Shown in pieces: positions 63,282-64,000 of a stretch of 64,000 nucleotides of DNA. Location: positions 1 through 64,000 of the forward strand of contig JAUCBJ010005505.1 of the NCBI GenBank assembly GCA_032718475.1. The letters are read 5' to 3'. Below the pieces are notes generated by a model. It searched no databases and was not told where the DNA came from. It saw only the letters and a program-made list of their open reading frames with translations. The position numbers were made by a program, and so were the translations under genes. Position 1 is the stretch's first letter. Every line of letters begins with the position of its first letter. Origin of the DNA: Nemertoderma westbladi. Lineage: Eukaryota; Xenacoelomorpha; Nemertodermatida; Nemertodermatidae.

Positions 63282-63811
63282 TGTGACGGGATCTACGGAT
63301 CCCGGTTTATCCGTTTGGGTTTTCTATCCACGCGTCCCCGCCGTGTGTGAAAGGTAAAAGAGTTCTGATGTTGGGTAATATGTATAAAGGTATAATAGTC
63401 TGACAGTTGATATAATATAGTATGACACAACAGGTAATATATAATGGCGGTAGCGGACGGTGACAGAAGTCCCCGTTCCACCCTACTGATCTGACTGAGT
63501 AAACTGAATGAATGATTACAGGTTACTGGTTATATTGCACGGTGGCCTTATTGCTACTCAATCGATGCCTTTCCCCCCTCTGATTGGTTGATATCCCTGT
63601 TGGCACCCTTTGGAGTGTTTCCCTTCACTCCCTGTGTTCTCTCTCGGTTAGGGGTTTGGCCCCTGACCCCTATTGTGTGTGTCTCCTTTGGGGCCTATTG
63701 TCCCCGTTTACTGGGCTGACACGAGGTTGATTGGTAATCAACCTCGTGCTCCCAATATTGCTTTATGGCTCACTCTATGGGTTTGTGTTAGCGGAATTGG
63801 ATAAGCTAACA
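63282..63811 (-). repeat. LTR (5' LTR of the minus-strand element)
   Basis: Second copy of 56462-56996. The sequence following it on the minus strand, GTGACAGAATCAGATCC, is the place of the primer-binding site; I could not assign the tRNA. Confidence 0.92.
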
Positions 63812-63893
63812 ATTGCGACAACTATGGAGAATCGGGAAGCCTGGAAGGATCTAATTTCACTGTCCGAGTTCGCTCGACCTAGTAGTAGTAGTA
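63812..63893 (+). mobile_element. LINE family B, second copy, right part
   Basis: Resumes with the duplicated ATTGC and continues TTMENREAWKDLIS, then the (TAG)n end at about 63.89 kb, completing the copy begun at 55823. Confidence 0.92.
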
Positions 63894-64000
63894 GATTAAA
63901 ATCAGCTATTTTTACTTGAAATATAATTTTTTCCGAAATTCTATAATTCCCCAGTTAAGGAACTACGGAAACCCTTTCGAATGAGCCTAAAATCACGATT

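Larger units (their letters stand above)
56462..63811 (-). mobile_element. Non-autonomous LTR retrotransposon with gag only, 7350 bp
   Basis: Flanked by LTRs of 535 and 530 bp (TGTGACGGGATC ... GCTAACA on the plus strand) and by the 5-bp duplication ATTGC. Orientation is minus: the purine tract GCATGGGGGGGAG sits right before the 3' LTR (plus-strand 56997-57009), and the coding frames run minus. From 5' to 3' come a 478-codon coiled-coil-like frame, Arg/Glu-rich repeats, a CCHC-type zinc-knuckle frame, then 2.2 kb of CT-rich tandem repeats. No protease, reverse transcriptase or integrase recognised. 5-bp duplication and knuckle spacing fit BEL/Pao relatives best. Near-identical LTRs suggest recent insertion. 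Confidence 0.88.

Overview
The window is nuclear DNA of an animal. It is AT-rich, its genes have GT-AG introns, and it carries metazoan-specific families (GIPC, ELKS/ERC, MFI/C11orf65, SLC36, PAN-domain proteins). Repeat content is high: two non-LTR retrotransposon families, hAT-like and Mutator-like DNA elements, tRNA-derived SINEs, poly-C tracts and minisatellites. This looks most like a marine invertebrate, but I cannot fix the phylum from the sequence alone.

Layout. 1-827 is the 3' part of a GIPC gene (+). From about 34.8 kb down to 7.1 kb on the minus strand runs the middle of an ELKS/ERC/Bruchpilot-type presynaptic active-zone scaffold. I rebuilt nine small coiled-coil exons whose reading phases all agree; both ends of the gene were not found. 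Its introns contain other genes: a small single-pass membrane protein resembling KCNE potassium-channel subunits (12.4 kb, +), two intronless SLC36-like amino-acid transporters (13.5-15.2 and 19.7-21.4 kb, -), and a complete four-exon MFI (C11orf65) gene (26.0-28.6 kb, +). A 2.2-kb satellite of 55/60-bp units (32.3-34.4 kb) also lies next to this gene's most 5' recognised exon.

35-40 kb holds a decayed LINE and a 1.6-kb Mutator-like element with 9-bp target duplications. At 40.2 kb is an intronless cold-shock-domain glycine-rich protein gene (+). 42.3-48.0 kb is a tandem duplication. Its second copy carries a 1.36-kb hAT-like insertion, and the empty site is preserved in the first copy. The duplication breakpoint lies inside a second hAT-like element. 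49.3-51.4 kb holds two exons of a secreted PAN/apple-like protein (+).

52-64 kb is a transposon graveyard: a near full-length LINE reverse-transcriptase fragment, a Ty3-like gag remnant, and a second LINE copy split by a 7.35-kb LTR retrotransposon. That element is complete at its ends (535/530-bp LTRs, 5-bp target duplication) and encodes a gag-type protein with CCHC-type knuckles on the minus strand. It has no recognisable polymerase; that place is taken by about 2.2 kb of CT-rich repeats.

The cellular genes do not form a pathway. What links them is architecture: several small or intronless genes sit inside the long introns of a synaptic scaffold gene. I found no CRISPR array, rRNA gene or convincing intact tRNA gene.
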